From contig JALGPY010000008.1 in the NCBI GenBank assembly GCA_023055425.1, positions 11,689,501-11,753,500 on the forward strand: a stretch of 64,000 bases of DNA, read 5' to 3'. The position numbers were made by a program, and so were the translations under genes. This DNA comes from Linanthus parryae. Lineage: Eukaryota; Streptophyta; Magnoliopsida; Ericales; Polemoniaceae. The notes below the pieces were generated by a model. That model ran no database searches, was not told the DNA's origin, and saw only the letters and a list, made by a program, of their open reading frames with translations. The stretch's first letter is position 1; every line of letters begins with the position of its first letter. Below are positions 34,114-44,037 of the stretch, one piece after another.

Positions 34114-37020
34114 ATTGGAAAATGACGAGACAGTAATAACCCAGGGAAAATTCGACCAACAATTGATCAAACAACTTCACGAGCCTCATTCATCGGCATT
34201 GCATCAAGTATAATGACACATCATCAACGGAACCACTAACTTGCACTATGATTGACTATGGCTTAATAGTTCGTACCATGCTTTGTGGAATATCAGAACA
34301 ACTATGACAACACTTCTAAGGACAATGTTGGATGAGGCTCATATGTGTGTTTGGAAATTCAATGTAGATCACTGAAGGAAGTACTTACCTTAAAAAGACA
34401 TCAAAAGAAATATGAATAAGTTCCTATTTTGCCCCTAAAGCCAGCTCGATCATAAGTACCAAGGCTATTGTTCTCTTCAGACGTACCAAGTTCCTTCCAA
34501 ATAGCTGGTAAACTTTACGTTCTCCCATCATTGAACCCCAATCACATACTTTTCTCCAGAAGGGAAAGAAAATGCAATTTAAGAAGACAGTTCCTTTGGC
34601 ATAGAATTCGGCAATCACATGTCACTACGCTGTAGGACCGGCTAGACTTCGTATATATGCACCTAACCATCGGCTCAAAAACAAGACCTTACTCTGCGTA
34701 TCAGGTATAGACAGCAAAAACTACTCAAACCCAACTGTAATATTCTAAGAAGAAAAAGCCAACATCAAACTAGAAATACCAAAACTGCAAGCATAAATAG
34801 CCAGCAGAGAGGACGCAATGACTCAAAATTCACACTAGTGTCATCCTCAAGTTACTGGTTGCAGAACCTCAATTGGAAAGAGTTCGGAAGAGCAGAGATA
34901 AAAGTGCTCACAGCTCTTGAGACACCACTATTCTCATGCCTGCCACGATTAACAATAAGGTTATGATTTCGACCAATGCCGCTCCAAATACCTCCTCCGC
35001 CACTATCTTCAAGTCCCATTGTATTGGAGCTATAGTTCCACACTTTTAGGTTGGACAGTATTTTGACAGTCTAAGTTTGTTTAGCTGACTACAACGAATT
35101 CAGTGCTAATGCAGTCCCTGATTATCGAAACATTCAATATTACACCTATTCGACAAACCTCCATGTGGAGCCCTACTAACAAGGTAAGAATGGACATAAA
35201 TAGAAAAGGATAATTATTTTCAAATGGCTTTTCTGAACTTCAATCTTTGAATAAAAAACCAGCCAAGAATCTGATCAAAATTCACAATACTAAAACGGTG
35301 CTGTTACTTGGTCCTTCTGAGATGGAAGAAACGTCACTAGATAAAGATAGTTTGCAATGCAACCAAGTTACCAGTTAAATTGGAAATACTTCAAGGGATT
35401 CCAAAGGTAAGTTACTGGCTGGACAGAATAATAAATAAATGCAGGACCCAGTATTACCAAAGTCTTCAAGCCATCAATAGAACAAAATATGCAATTGGGG
35501 ATCATGACACTAGCTCCAACAGCAGGAACAAAGAATGATGTTTTATAGTGTGGTTGTCTAACAACAGCCATTAAGTTCAGTTACTAGTACTACACACATC
35601 ATAACTGGCATACCTTTCATCAGATCACCTCCAATGTGACTAGGAAATATGCTCCCCATTGCCATATGAAAACAGATAGCATCTCTGTGACAAGACGGCA
35701 GTTTCTCCAACTTCCAGACCCCAGGTTTCCACAATGCCAAGTGATGATGAGGGCCTTTATGGTCATTTTGGCAAAACAGTCAGTAGGTTAGCCCTATGAT
35801 CCCTACCTTGTTATATGAGTAGCTCCTCAACTGAAATACCACTAAACAAACTCTATGATCACCATAGTTCAAAGAAGGGAAAGACACTTGGAAGATGACA
35901 AGGCAGTAATAAACCATGGAAAATTCAACCAACAATAGATCAAACAACTTCACAAAGTTTCCTTTCCACCCTCATCAAGGTCTAAAAGTCACCATTCATC
36001 GCAAAAGGTATAGAATATGAACAAGAATAAATAAAACTTTACTCAGTTGTGTCACCATTCATCTTAACAGGTAACAGTGCAATTAGATGGACCTTCCTAT
36101 ATGGATTTCCCATTTAAATTAAATCTCGGAAGTGCATCTTCGCATTCCAACGAAACGGAGGTCAAATCTGTTTCGTTCAGCTAAATTACGAGTCTCAATC
36201 ATCCACATTATATTAACAATAAGTCGCATCAACATAACCACTGCTTCAACTATGATTGGCGATGGTTTTAAAGCTTGTAAGATGTTTCAAGAAACATCTA
36301 AACAACTATGACGCCACTTCCTCAGGAAAACATCCGTAGATCACAAACGAAGTGCTCATCTTAAAATAGACATCAAAAGAAAGATGGTCATCCACAATTC
36401 CTGAACAAGTTCCTATGCTTGCTTTGCCCCTAAAACCAGACTGAAAGCCTCTGGATCCTCAATAACGAGGCAACGTCCTCTTCAGACTTACTAAGTTCCG
36501 GAAAAAGCCGGTAAAGTTTACGTTCTCCTATCCTCAAAGCATCAGCTGAACTCTCCATGAAGAAAATACAGTTCCTTTGGGATAAAATACGGCAATCACA
36601 TGTTACTATGTGGTAGTAACATCTGGACGTGACATAAATGCACCTAAGCATCAGCTGAACTCGAAAGAGAAACACAGTAAAATATCAGGTGTAGCAAGCA
36701 ACAATATTCTAAGAAGAGTATGCCAATATCAAACTACAAATACCAAATCTATAAACATTGATATCAAGTAGATAGAGGATGCAATGACTCAAAATTCACA
36801 CCAGTGTAAATATGAAGCCACTGGTTGCAGAACCTCGAGAGGAAAAGGGTTAGGAAGGGGCCGACACAAGTCGTCACAGCCAAGAACATTGAACCACAGC
36901 AATTGAGGCACCGTGACCTCATGCCCTACACGATTGATGAAAGGGTTATGATTTCCACTATTGCAGTTTAGCACCCACTAAAGCGAATTTAGAGCTACTA
37001 CAGTTCCTAAGTATCAAGAC

Positions 37021-37534
37021 ATCCAAGAGTGCAAAGTCACTGGAGTACTGGACATAGCTTTATTTACAAAAGTCTCGGATTTTCCCTTACTTCAAAGAAG
37101 ACTAAAGAACCTGAGATACTGCTAATTTACTAGCAATCGACTATACAAGATTTCTTAGCTAACAGATTATGAAGGATTACTACTTTGCATCATCAATGTA
37201 AAAAAGAAACAAGCACGGCTAACACGTACAACTAAACAATATGCCAATATGTAAAGCTAATGGAAAATGGATAAAAGAGGGCATGCCGCATGCCAAACAT
37301 ATAGAGTCGTCATTTGGTTTTCCTGCAGTACCAAGCACTGGCAAGGTATCATTGTACCATAATTCAAAATATAAGAAGATGAAATCTGGACTTTGCAAAG
37401 TACGAGTACTTCCTCTTGTCACACTACAATCAACAGATTCTAAATCATGTACGTAACCCTAACAAAAGAAGCGACTTCCTCAAAAGACGAATTAGCAAGA
37501 ACGATTAGACATCAATCACTTTTTATAAGAAGGA
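37021..37534. other. Gene-free stretch
   Basis: The start (37024-37113) repeats the sequence around 30729-30815 ('gcaaagtcactggagtactg'), so the array edge lies here. The rest is the downstream region of the pseudogene at 37535-39034. Confidence 0.5.
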
Positions 37535-37698
37535 TCAGACAGAAGGCGTTACCCAAAGGGGAGGACAGTAAAAGCTCCACAATTTGCCTTGGTAGTGCTG
37601 ATAGTGTTGCTCTGGTTTACCTTCTTTCAGACTATAGATGCCCATGTCTTCCCCAGCGTTGTGATCAACTCCACCTAGGTCATCTGTAAAGTATTCAC

Positions 37699-38062
37699 AA
37701 TCGGGCTTGATTCCAGGTGCTTCAGCAGGACAGATAGTGAGGAGTTGTGTCCGACATATATCGATTGTCGTTCCAGATCAGTGATCTGTTCCCATCGGGT
37801 CAAGTCACCATCAAACCTATAAATTTGAAATTGCTCGGTCCGGTAACGGCTTTCAACGAGGTCCTCCGAAATGTGTTTGGTAACTAGTCGTAACTCCCCA
37901 ACACACTCAACCAAGTAAGAGCCTCCTAGATCACATGGAAAATAACTCCCAACTCCATTTTTAATGATTTGTGATCTACCCCAATTTCATAAGGTATTAT
38001 ATCACCGGTGTCACAGTGAATTGCATAGTATTGCCCTTTGCGGTAGATAACATCCCCGAAAC
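37699..38062 (-). repeat. Inverted repeat, left arm (DUF295 sequence)
   Basis: 364 bp whose reverse complement matches 38075-38441 at roughly 90-95 percent by eye. It contains the DUF295 C-terminal coding region in the gene's own (minus) orientation. Confidence 0.9.
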
Positions 38063-38074
38063 CATTAATCTTTT

Positions 38075-38441
38075 GTTTCGGGGATGTTATCTACCACAAA
38101 GGGCAATACTATGCAATTCACTGTGACACTGGTGATATAATATCTTATGAAACTGGGGTAGATCACAAAATCATTAAAAATTGAATTGGGAGTTATTTTT
38201 CATGTGATGTAGGAGGCTCTTACTTGGTTGAGTGTGCTGGGGAGTTACGACTAGTTACCAAACAAATTTCAGAGGACCTCGTTGAAAGTCGTTACTGGAC
38301 CGAGCAATTTCAAGTTTATGAATTTGATGGTGACTTGGCCCGATGGAACCAGATCACTGATCTGGAAGGGCAGTCGATATTTGTCGGGCACAACTCCTCA
38401 TTCTCCGTCCCTGCTGAAACAGCTGGAATCAAGCCCAATTT
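38075..38441 (+). repeat. Inverted repeat, right arm (DUF295 sequence)
   Basis: 367-bp inverted copy of the left arm, separated from it by 12 nt (38063-38074). It reads on the plus strand with an open frame at 38224-38490 through VECAGELRL and FVGHNSSFSVPAE, more intact than the left arm. Immediately to the right (38442-38510) the gene resumes on the minus strand with a third copy of the segment at 37987-38066. Confidence 0.9.
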
Positions 38442-39034
38442 CATGAGATACTATATCACCAGAGTCGCATATAACTGCCCTTTGTGGTAGATAACATCCC
38501 CGAAACCATCCTTAATCTCTTCATCCACAGCAGTCCACCCACTGACCCCAGGTTTCCAGAAAGATAGGCGATAGTTCACCCCAGTGATGATCATTATGAT
38601 GTAATCTTGACCTACTGCCTTGTGTATGTTGAAGGCATTGTCCTCATCAAGTGTGTGATGGGGGAGTGTAAATCGTTCCCGAGACAAGGGATGCAACTCA
38701 TCGCCCCTTCCACCTATGTGACCACCAACTACCCCCATAGAACTAACACACCGCTTGTATTTCAATTCTGTTTCAGTTTGAGAACCATACCTGTTCTGAG
38801 ATTGAAGAATTTGAGTGTTACCCCTTCTCCGTCTGGTTCGTCTTCGGGGGTAAGCATCAGCCAGGGAAGCAGAATCGCATTGGCCTGATCAAAGACTGCC
38901 GAAGATCTCAACGATCTGCAGACTTGGGTGAAAGCAATGTAGTCTTCATAAAGAGTTATCTTACGAGAAACAAGAGGCGAGACATGTTTCAGAGCGTTCT
39001 CCCAATCTACACAGATCTTCTTCGAACCCGACAT

Positions 39035-39613
39035 TTTTGAGCAATTATAGAAGAAGGCAAATCAAATCACTGTTTCGTTTCAATAAACCCTAGATCCACG
39101 GTGAAATGGAAAGAGGAATGAAGCTGAGCGGGTGATGGAGCGACATGAGTCTTCGAGAGATGGAAATAGGATAAGATTTGAGAGAACAGAATTTGCCCAT
39201 CTGACCAATCTTATCTCATCTTCACTCCGGAGACACTTCAAAGGACAATTTAGCCCTCCCCAATGACAAAAACACGAAATCACCAAGGGTAAAAAAAAAA
39301 ACAACTTCCACCTCCTCAGTTTGATCGAAACACTATCACCCCTTTTAGCTTTGGAAAAGTCAACTTCACCCCATAAATGTGCCAAATTGTAATTGTGACT
39401 ACGTTAGTTCGCTAATAATAGTTTACAGGGAGAAAGAATTCGCCATCTTGGTGTGGGCAATGACACAGTAAGGGAGTAATTGTCTTGAAGTTTTACACAA
39501 TAACTAGGTCAAAGTGTCATTTCTTAAACCAAAATGGGTAGAAGTGTTGTGCTTCAAACAAGATGGGTGAAAGTGTCTTTTTACCCATCATTAATCGATA
39601 TGACATGTAGTCT
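39035..39613. other. Gene-free stretch upstream of DUF295 pseudogene
   Basis: Would hold the promoter of the minus-strand pseudogene. No TATA box could be chosen with confidence. Nothing else recognised. Confidence 0.4.
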
Positions 39614-40165
39614 TGTTGGATATTAGGCAAGCAAACACGGCGGAAAAAATATAACTTTTGTGCCTAATATCCACCGAAAACCCAAGGAGCATAACGTTAT
39701 GTTTGGTTGTTCACCTCAGTCGCACTGACTGGTGACAATCACGAACGCCGAAAGTGCAGCGCTGATACGGTATCCACACGAACGGATCTGAAATGAACTT
39801 CATCTTCGTCGGTACTAGCTTGTAGGAGGAAGATGAACGATTTCGTCTCAAGAAATCACCTGATCACCGACGGCTCAAACATCACTCTCTCAAAACCCTA
39901 GCTATTCAATATTTGATACGAATAATGCTGAAAATCATTAGAAACCGAGCCACGAAATTAGAGTATTTATAGGGATGAGAGAATTCCACTTGTTCTTTAT
40001 TCCTAATAGTTAGGATTAGTTTGCACTTAAGTCCAGAATCAATAATTGCTCTTTAGTCCAACTAATGAGACATTCATTCTTGTGTGTGACCATGTAGGTT
40101 CCTAATTGCATTGGCAGTAACAATGTAAATATTGAGCAGTGTCTAGCAATAAATCAATACTACGT

Positions 40166-40330
40166 AGGGATGTCAACAGACCGGTTTTGGATTGGATCAG
40201 CCTAGATCTGAATCCGATCCATAAGGTTTCGGATCGGATCGAATTTGGATTAGATTTAGCAGGATTCGAATCGGATTCTCCATCGGATCATAGTTAATCG
40301 TATTTTTAGTTCATCTGAATTAAGATTGGT
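40166..40330. mobile_element. Degenerate hAT-like MITE start ('tagggatgtcaac')
   Basis: Begins with 'tagggatgtcaacagaccgg' followed by repeated 'ggatcggat'/'gaatccgat' motifs, as in the complete element at 53101-53912. The other end is not found. Confidence 0.35.
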
Positions 40331-40589
40331 ATGAATTAGAATCAAAATTAGATTAACATACACTTTACAACTATAATTTGCCAATTCAATCACAATGAAA
40401 AAGTATAGATATTTCAACTTATGATGTCATTTAAAGTAAACATTGTAAAATTTATATACGTATATAATTATATTAATACATGTATATTATTGAATTTATT
40501 AGGTACAAGGGGATCGCGCGTGCCCTCAGGGCACTACCCTAAATATACACAAATTTTATTGTACATGTCTGCTTGTTAATTCTGTATTA

Positions 40590-40850
40590 CTACCTCCGTC
40601 CCGTCAGGTTCTCCCTACTTTATTTTTTACCACTATTTACCGGGTCACTTTTTTCAGGCGATTTGGCTATTAAAACAAAAAAAAAATAATTTGATAATCT
40701 TTGCATGTTATTGTACAGTAAAATTTAATCTAAACACCATGAAAAAATTATCAAAAAATTACATAGTTCCATTTCCATATCACCGGGTCAAAGTGACTTG
40801 ATTATGGATGAAAAACTCAAACCATGAAGAACCTGGTGGGACGGATGTAG
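40590..40850. mobile_element. Stowaway MITE
   Basis: 261 bp with termini 'ctacctccgtccc' and 'gggacggatgtag' inverted, flanked by TA at 40588-40589 and 40851-40852. The TIR consensus and TA duplication identify a Tc1/mariner Stowaway MITE. Confidence 0.85.
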
Positions 40851-40988
40851 TACCAATGATCGTAATTATTGTAATTTTTTTTTAAAAAAAAAACGCACCC
40901 CCCCCCCCCTCATTTTATTTTTAAGAAAGATTCTTCAAATAATGACAATCCAAGTGTTGAGAATAAATGGATCCTAAGGCACAAAATG

Positions 40989-41181
40989 AGTTCGGGTCAT
41001 CTATATCCTTTGTGTGTATCCTTTTCTGTATCCTTATTATCTGATCAATGTCATATTTTTTTATTCAATTTCGTTGTTTCAAAATTCTATCAAATTGATG
41101 TAAACATATGAAATGGACCAATCATAGTAATGATACAGAGAAGGATACACACAAAGAATACAGATGATCCCGACTCTGACA
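40989..41181. mobile_element. Small inverted-repeat MITE
   Basis: The left 'tcctttgtgtgtatcctttt' matches the inverse of the right 'gaaggatacacacaaagaat', and the outer segments pair as 'tcgggtcatct' and 'agatgatcccga'. About 190 bp, no coding capacity, superfamily unresolved. Confidence 0.6.
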
Positions 41182-41206
41182 TTTTATGAGCAACAATGTT
41201 AATTTG

Positions 41207-41259
<53 letters not shown>

Positions 41260-41292
41260 ATATATATATATATATATCTGTGTGTGTGTGTA
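41207..41292. repeat. (AT)n / (TG)n microsatellite
   Basis: AT dinucleotides from 41207 to about 41278 followed by a short TG run. Confidence 0.95.
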
Positions 41293-42087
41293 TATGGATC
41301 CTAATTACTTTTTCGGTACAAAAAAAATTTACACAAGTTTTAATTTTCAAAAAAATTGCCTTAATGGTATATCATCTAGGGTTAATTGCAATTTACCCCC
41401 ATGTGGTTAGGAGTTTGTGCGAAAGACCCCCATGGGGTCTCAAATGTTTCAACACACCCCTATGTGATTTCATTTTTGTGTAGACTTAGATAAACGAATA
41501 ACATCAATATCTCATATTGATTTATTCGAGCATGGCCATGCATTTCTCTAGGTCTCACTCATCGAGTGGTCGTGGATATTTACTCCTGTTATGCGGGAGG
41601 GACAAATCATATCTACATCACTACCATCTCTCAATTTGCTTCATATCATGTCCGATTATCGTCTTTATAGTTACCCAGTTACGGTGTAACCTTTGAAGAT
41701 ATCAAAACATGATAATTCACAACTAGAGTATCTAGTGACTTCAAGTCGAAGGATCACAACACCATTGTCACTATGAGAAGCGCTTGTGACATTCACACAA
41801 CTCCCATGTAGCATTCTCATGGTGGATCATACATTACGCCACTACTCCTAATGCGTAACAATGTGTTAGACTTGATATCCCCATATCAATCTACTCACAT
41901 ATTAGTCTCGATGTAATACAGTTGTCCTAATTAACTATAGTACTTGACTATAGATATTTAAGAATATAACATTTATATTCTAAGGATTTCATTCATTTTA
42001 ACATATCTCCATATCGATTAGATAATGAATAACATGTCCATATAAATGTCACGATAAATAGATTGTCTCTAGAGCATATTTCCAACA

Positions 42088-43775
42088 GAGCTGGCCTAGA
42101 GAGGACGTGAAATTATGACAGTTGGTGAGTGGGTCCCCCTACCCGTTTGGTTCTCTAAACGATAAGTTTCTTATCTTTCAGCCTACTTTCCATTTTTAGT
42201 ATGTTTTTCTTCTGAAATGATCTAACTACCCTTCTCACCAATTAAACCTACTTAACCCACCATTACCAATTCCCCTCCCCCCCCCCCCCCCCCCCCACAC
42301 ACTTTCCTATGGAGAGATTCAACAGAGGGCGAAGGTGGGAGACAGAAAAAAGAGGAAATTGTGAAAAAAATTGATGCGCCACTAGGGGGAATGGGCGTGA
42401 ACTTGCTGATGGCTCAGTTTTTTCCATATCCCTGTAAGAACGCATGGAAAATATGGGTGTTGTACTTATTTAGAGACTACACGTGAAGGACTACCGCAAA
42501 TGCCTTGGAAGATGACAAGTTTCCTATTTTTGTTGAGGGAGCGGGATGTGAGGACACCATTTGTGCTATTATTTTTATTTGGTTGTCTAGGTTTGTAATT
42601 GATGGTCGCCCCCAGTAGGACTCCGTGCTTTGGTGCAAATGATAAGGTGGCCGTCCTCCAAGATTAAACTGTGTGTCTTGGTTGGAGTGCACTCACCAAA
42701 TTAGTTACATGAATTAGTTCATGGTTGAATCAAGAGTAGCGGTGATGGAAGAAGATGATAATCGATTGGAATGATACAATTTGTAGGACGAAGTCGGTTT
42801 AAATAGTGATAAGAATGAGTTAATTTTGAATATAAACAAATTAATTTTGAAATGAATAAGATCAGTCAGTAGTCAAAGATTCATTGATTTTTGTCCATAA
42901 GGGTTAGGATCTATCAGTAGTAAAAAATTGTTGATTTTTGACTTTCACAAAAATTTCATTTTTCTAAAGGAGTTCGAAACTTTTGAACAAGATCAAAGTT
43001 AAAATACTTCTCATTTATGTTGATGCATGTTTTTTTGAAGCATATATAACATGAACTTCTTCAGAAAAAGGTAGTTTCACTTCAGATCTCATGGAAGAGT
43101 CACTGCCCAACATGGAAATTCCTCAATGGGATTTAACATCCAATAAAGATTGAAGCAACTTTATAAAAAGTTTACATCTTAGCAACGAATGATATGAAAC
43201 ATTCTATAACCTATTTTTAATTTTAGCATTTGTTCAACTTTGATTTCTCTTCCTACTACTACTACTACCTCCCTTTCTTCTGTATGAGGTGACAGAAATT
43301 TGGCACATGCTTTAAGAAACATATACCAAAGATAGTTTTGCTCCACCTGGCTTCCCCTAATTACAGCCTCTCCCTCACAGCTCTCTCTCTCTCTTTCTAA
43401 CAAAATCTTCAACAGCAACAAAAACATTAAGAGCATCCACCAACAATAACACATGTCTGCACAAGTTTATGGAGCAAAATTCATAAGCAAATATCAAAAA
43501 ATTGTGTTATTGTATTCTTTTGATTAATCAAATAATCGCCCATATAGACTGCATATTTCATCCTCCTCTTCAGCTCCTCCCTACAAACATCATTCATTAC
43601 ATTAAAAACCTATGAAAGATAAAAAAAGCAGGTCAACAGGGAGGGGGATAGAGAGGAGAAAGATGAAGTATGGAAGATAAGAACAAGAACAAAGTAACAT
43701 AGAAAGAACAAAGGGAGAAGAAAAGTTGCCTCACCACTGCCACCTTGCCCCCGCTGCCTCGTAACTAGAAGAATA
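42088..43775. other. Gene-free stretch
   Basis: Includes a C-run of about 20 nt (42277-42296) and otherwise AT-rich sequence without a supported gene. The copia element begins at its right edge. Confidence 0.6.
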
Positions 43776-43983
43776 TGTTGAGAATAATTAGGAGTCTTGG
43801 TCAATGCTAATTATTCTAGCCTATAATTGTGTTATTTGTTTCCTACTATAGTTATTTGTTTCCTAATCTCTAGGACCTCATACAATGTATCTAGTCAGTA
43901 TGTCATAGGTAATTGTGTATAACTAGCTAGCCTTTGCAAATTGTATTTTATTATTCAATCAATACAATTTTTCACTCTCTACA
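43776..43983 (+). repeat. Copia 5' LTR
   Basis: Starts TGTTGAGAATAATTAGG and ends CTCTCTACA. Same length as the 3' LTR. The TATA region reads 'gtataactagc', whereas the 3' LTR has 'gtataaatagc', so the promoter TATA box looks damaged here. Confidence 0.95.
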
Positions 43984-43996
43984 TGGTATCAGAGCC
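43984..43996 (+). promoter_or_regulatory. Copia primer-binding site (initiator Met tRNA)
   Basis: 'tggtatcagagcc' starts directly after the 5' LTR and is the standard complement of the 3' end of plant initiator tRNA-Met. Confidence 0.95.
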
Positions 43997-44037
43997 AAGG
44001 TCCATTCCTTCCCTGATTTCCTAAACCCAATTCGATC

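Larger units (their letters stand above)
23640..37020 (-). pseudogene. Array of decayed F-box/DUF295-derived units (minus strand)
   Basis: About 13 kb of repeated, non-coding-looking DNA. The landmark 'aacaactatgac' recurs at 24725, 27403, 29498, 34297 and 36301 (spacings 2678, 2095, 4799, 2004). Landmark 'tcaatcttygaata' recurs near 25721, 28371, 30441 and 35241 (2650, 2070, 4800). Hence a unit of roughly 2.0-2.7 kb. The gap of about 4.8 kb spans two units disturbed by an insertion. Sub-blocks such as 'tcatcaaggtctaaaagtc' recur more often. On the minus strand several units read FFVPAVGASVMIPNCIF (35545-35480), FWKPGVW (35729-35709) or NCIFFMESS (36585-36559). These match DUF295 segments FWKPG and KPNCIYFTD, so the units derive from DUF295 genes. 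No unit keeps an open frame longer than about 105 codons. Confidence 0.65.
37535..39034 (-). pseudogene. F-box/DUF295 pseudogene with internal inverted duplication
   Basis: Minus-strand reading begins at 39034 with an F-box-like segment (DWENALKHVSPLV, FTQVCRSLRSS) and LLPWLMLTPEDE. It shifts frame near 38765 into KRCVSSMG, ELHPLSRER, LSFWKPGVSGWTAVDEE and DVIYHKGQLYA, and is then broken at 38441. There the strand flips: 38075-38441 carries the C-terminal half on the plus strand (YLVECAGELRLVT, FVGHNSSFSVPAE). After a 12-nt spacer the same half follows in the proper orientation (38062-37535), ending in DMGIYSLKEG and PPLWVTPSV before a TGA at 37535-37537. Additional frameshifts lie near 37940-38000 and 37735. 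No intron is needed at either intron site used by the two intact paralogs. It cannot make a normal F-box protein, but its transcript would be self-complementary. Confidence 0.85.
39614..42087 (-). mobile_element. Solo-LTR-like block with nested MITEs
   Basis: On the minus strand it begins 'tgttggaaatatgctctaga' (from 42087), a start common among plant copia LTRs, and ends 'gcctaatatccaaca' at 39614. It therefore has TG..CA ends with a 'tgttgga/tccaaca' inverted pair. A TATA box 'cctataaatactc' lies near 39976-39964. The middle (about 40165-41480) is occupied by younger elements. The 5-nt flanks, agtct and gagct, do not match, so the block may be a recombinant or its ends may be misjudged. No coding domains. 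Confidence 0.5.

Noticed and set aside
440..37020. A single giant inverted duplication linking the left LTR-like/DUF295 block to the right one
   Set aside because: The order of parts is not mirrored: on both sides the LTR-like piece lies left of the DUF295 block although the strands are reversed, so separate events are needed.
23640..37020. CRISPR array or bacterial-type repeat system
   Set aside because: The repeats are long (2.0-2.7 kb), imperfect and of plant gene origin; no short regular repeat-spacer pattern and no associated genes.
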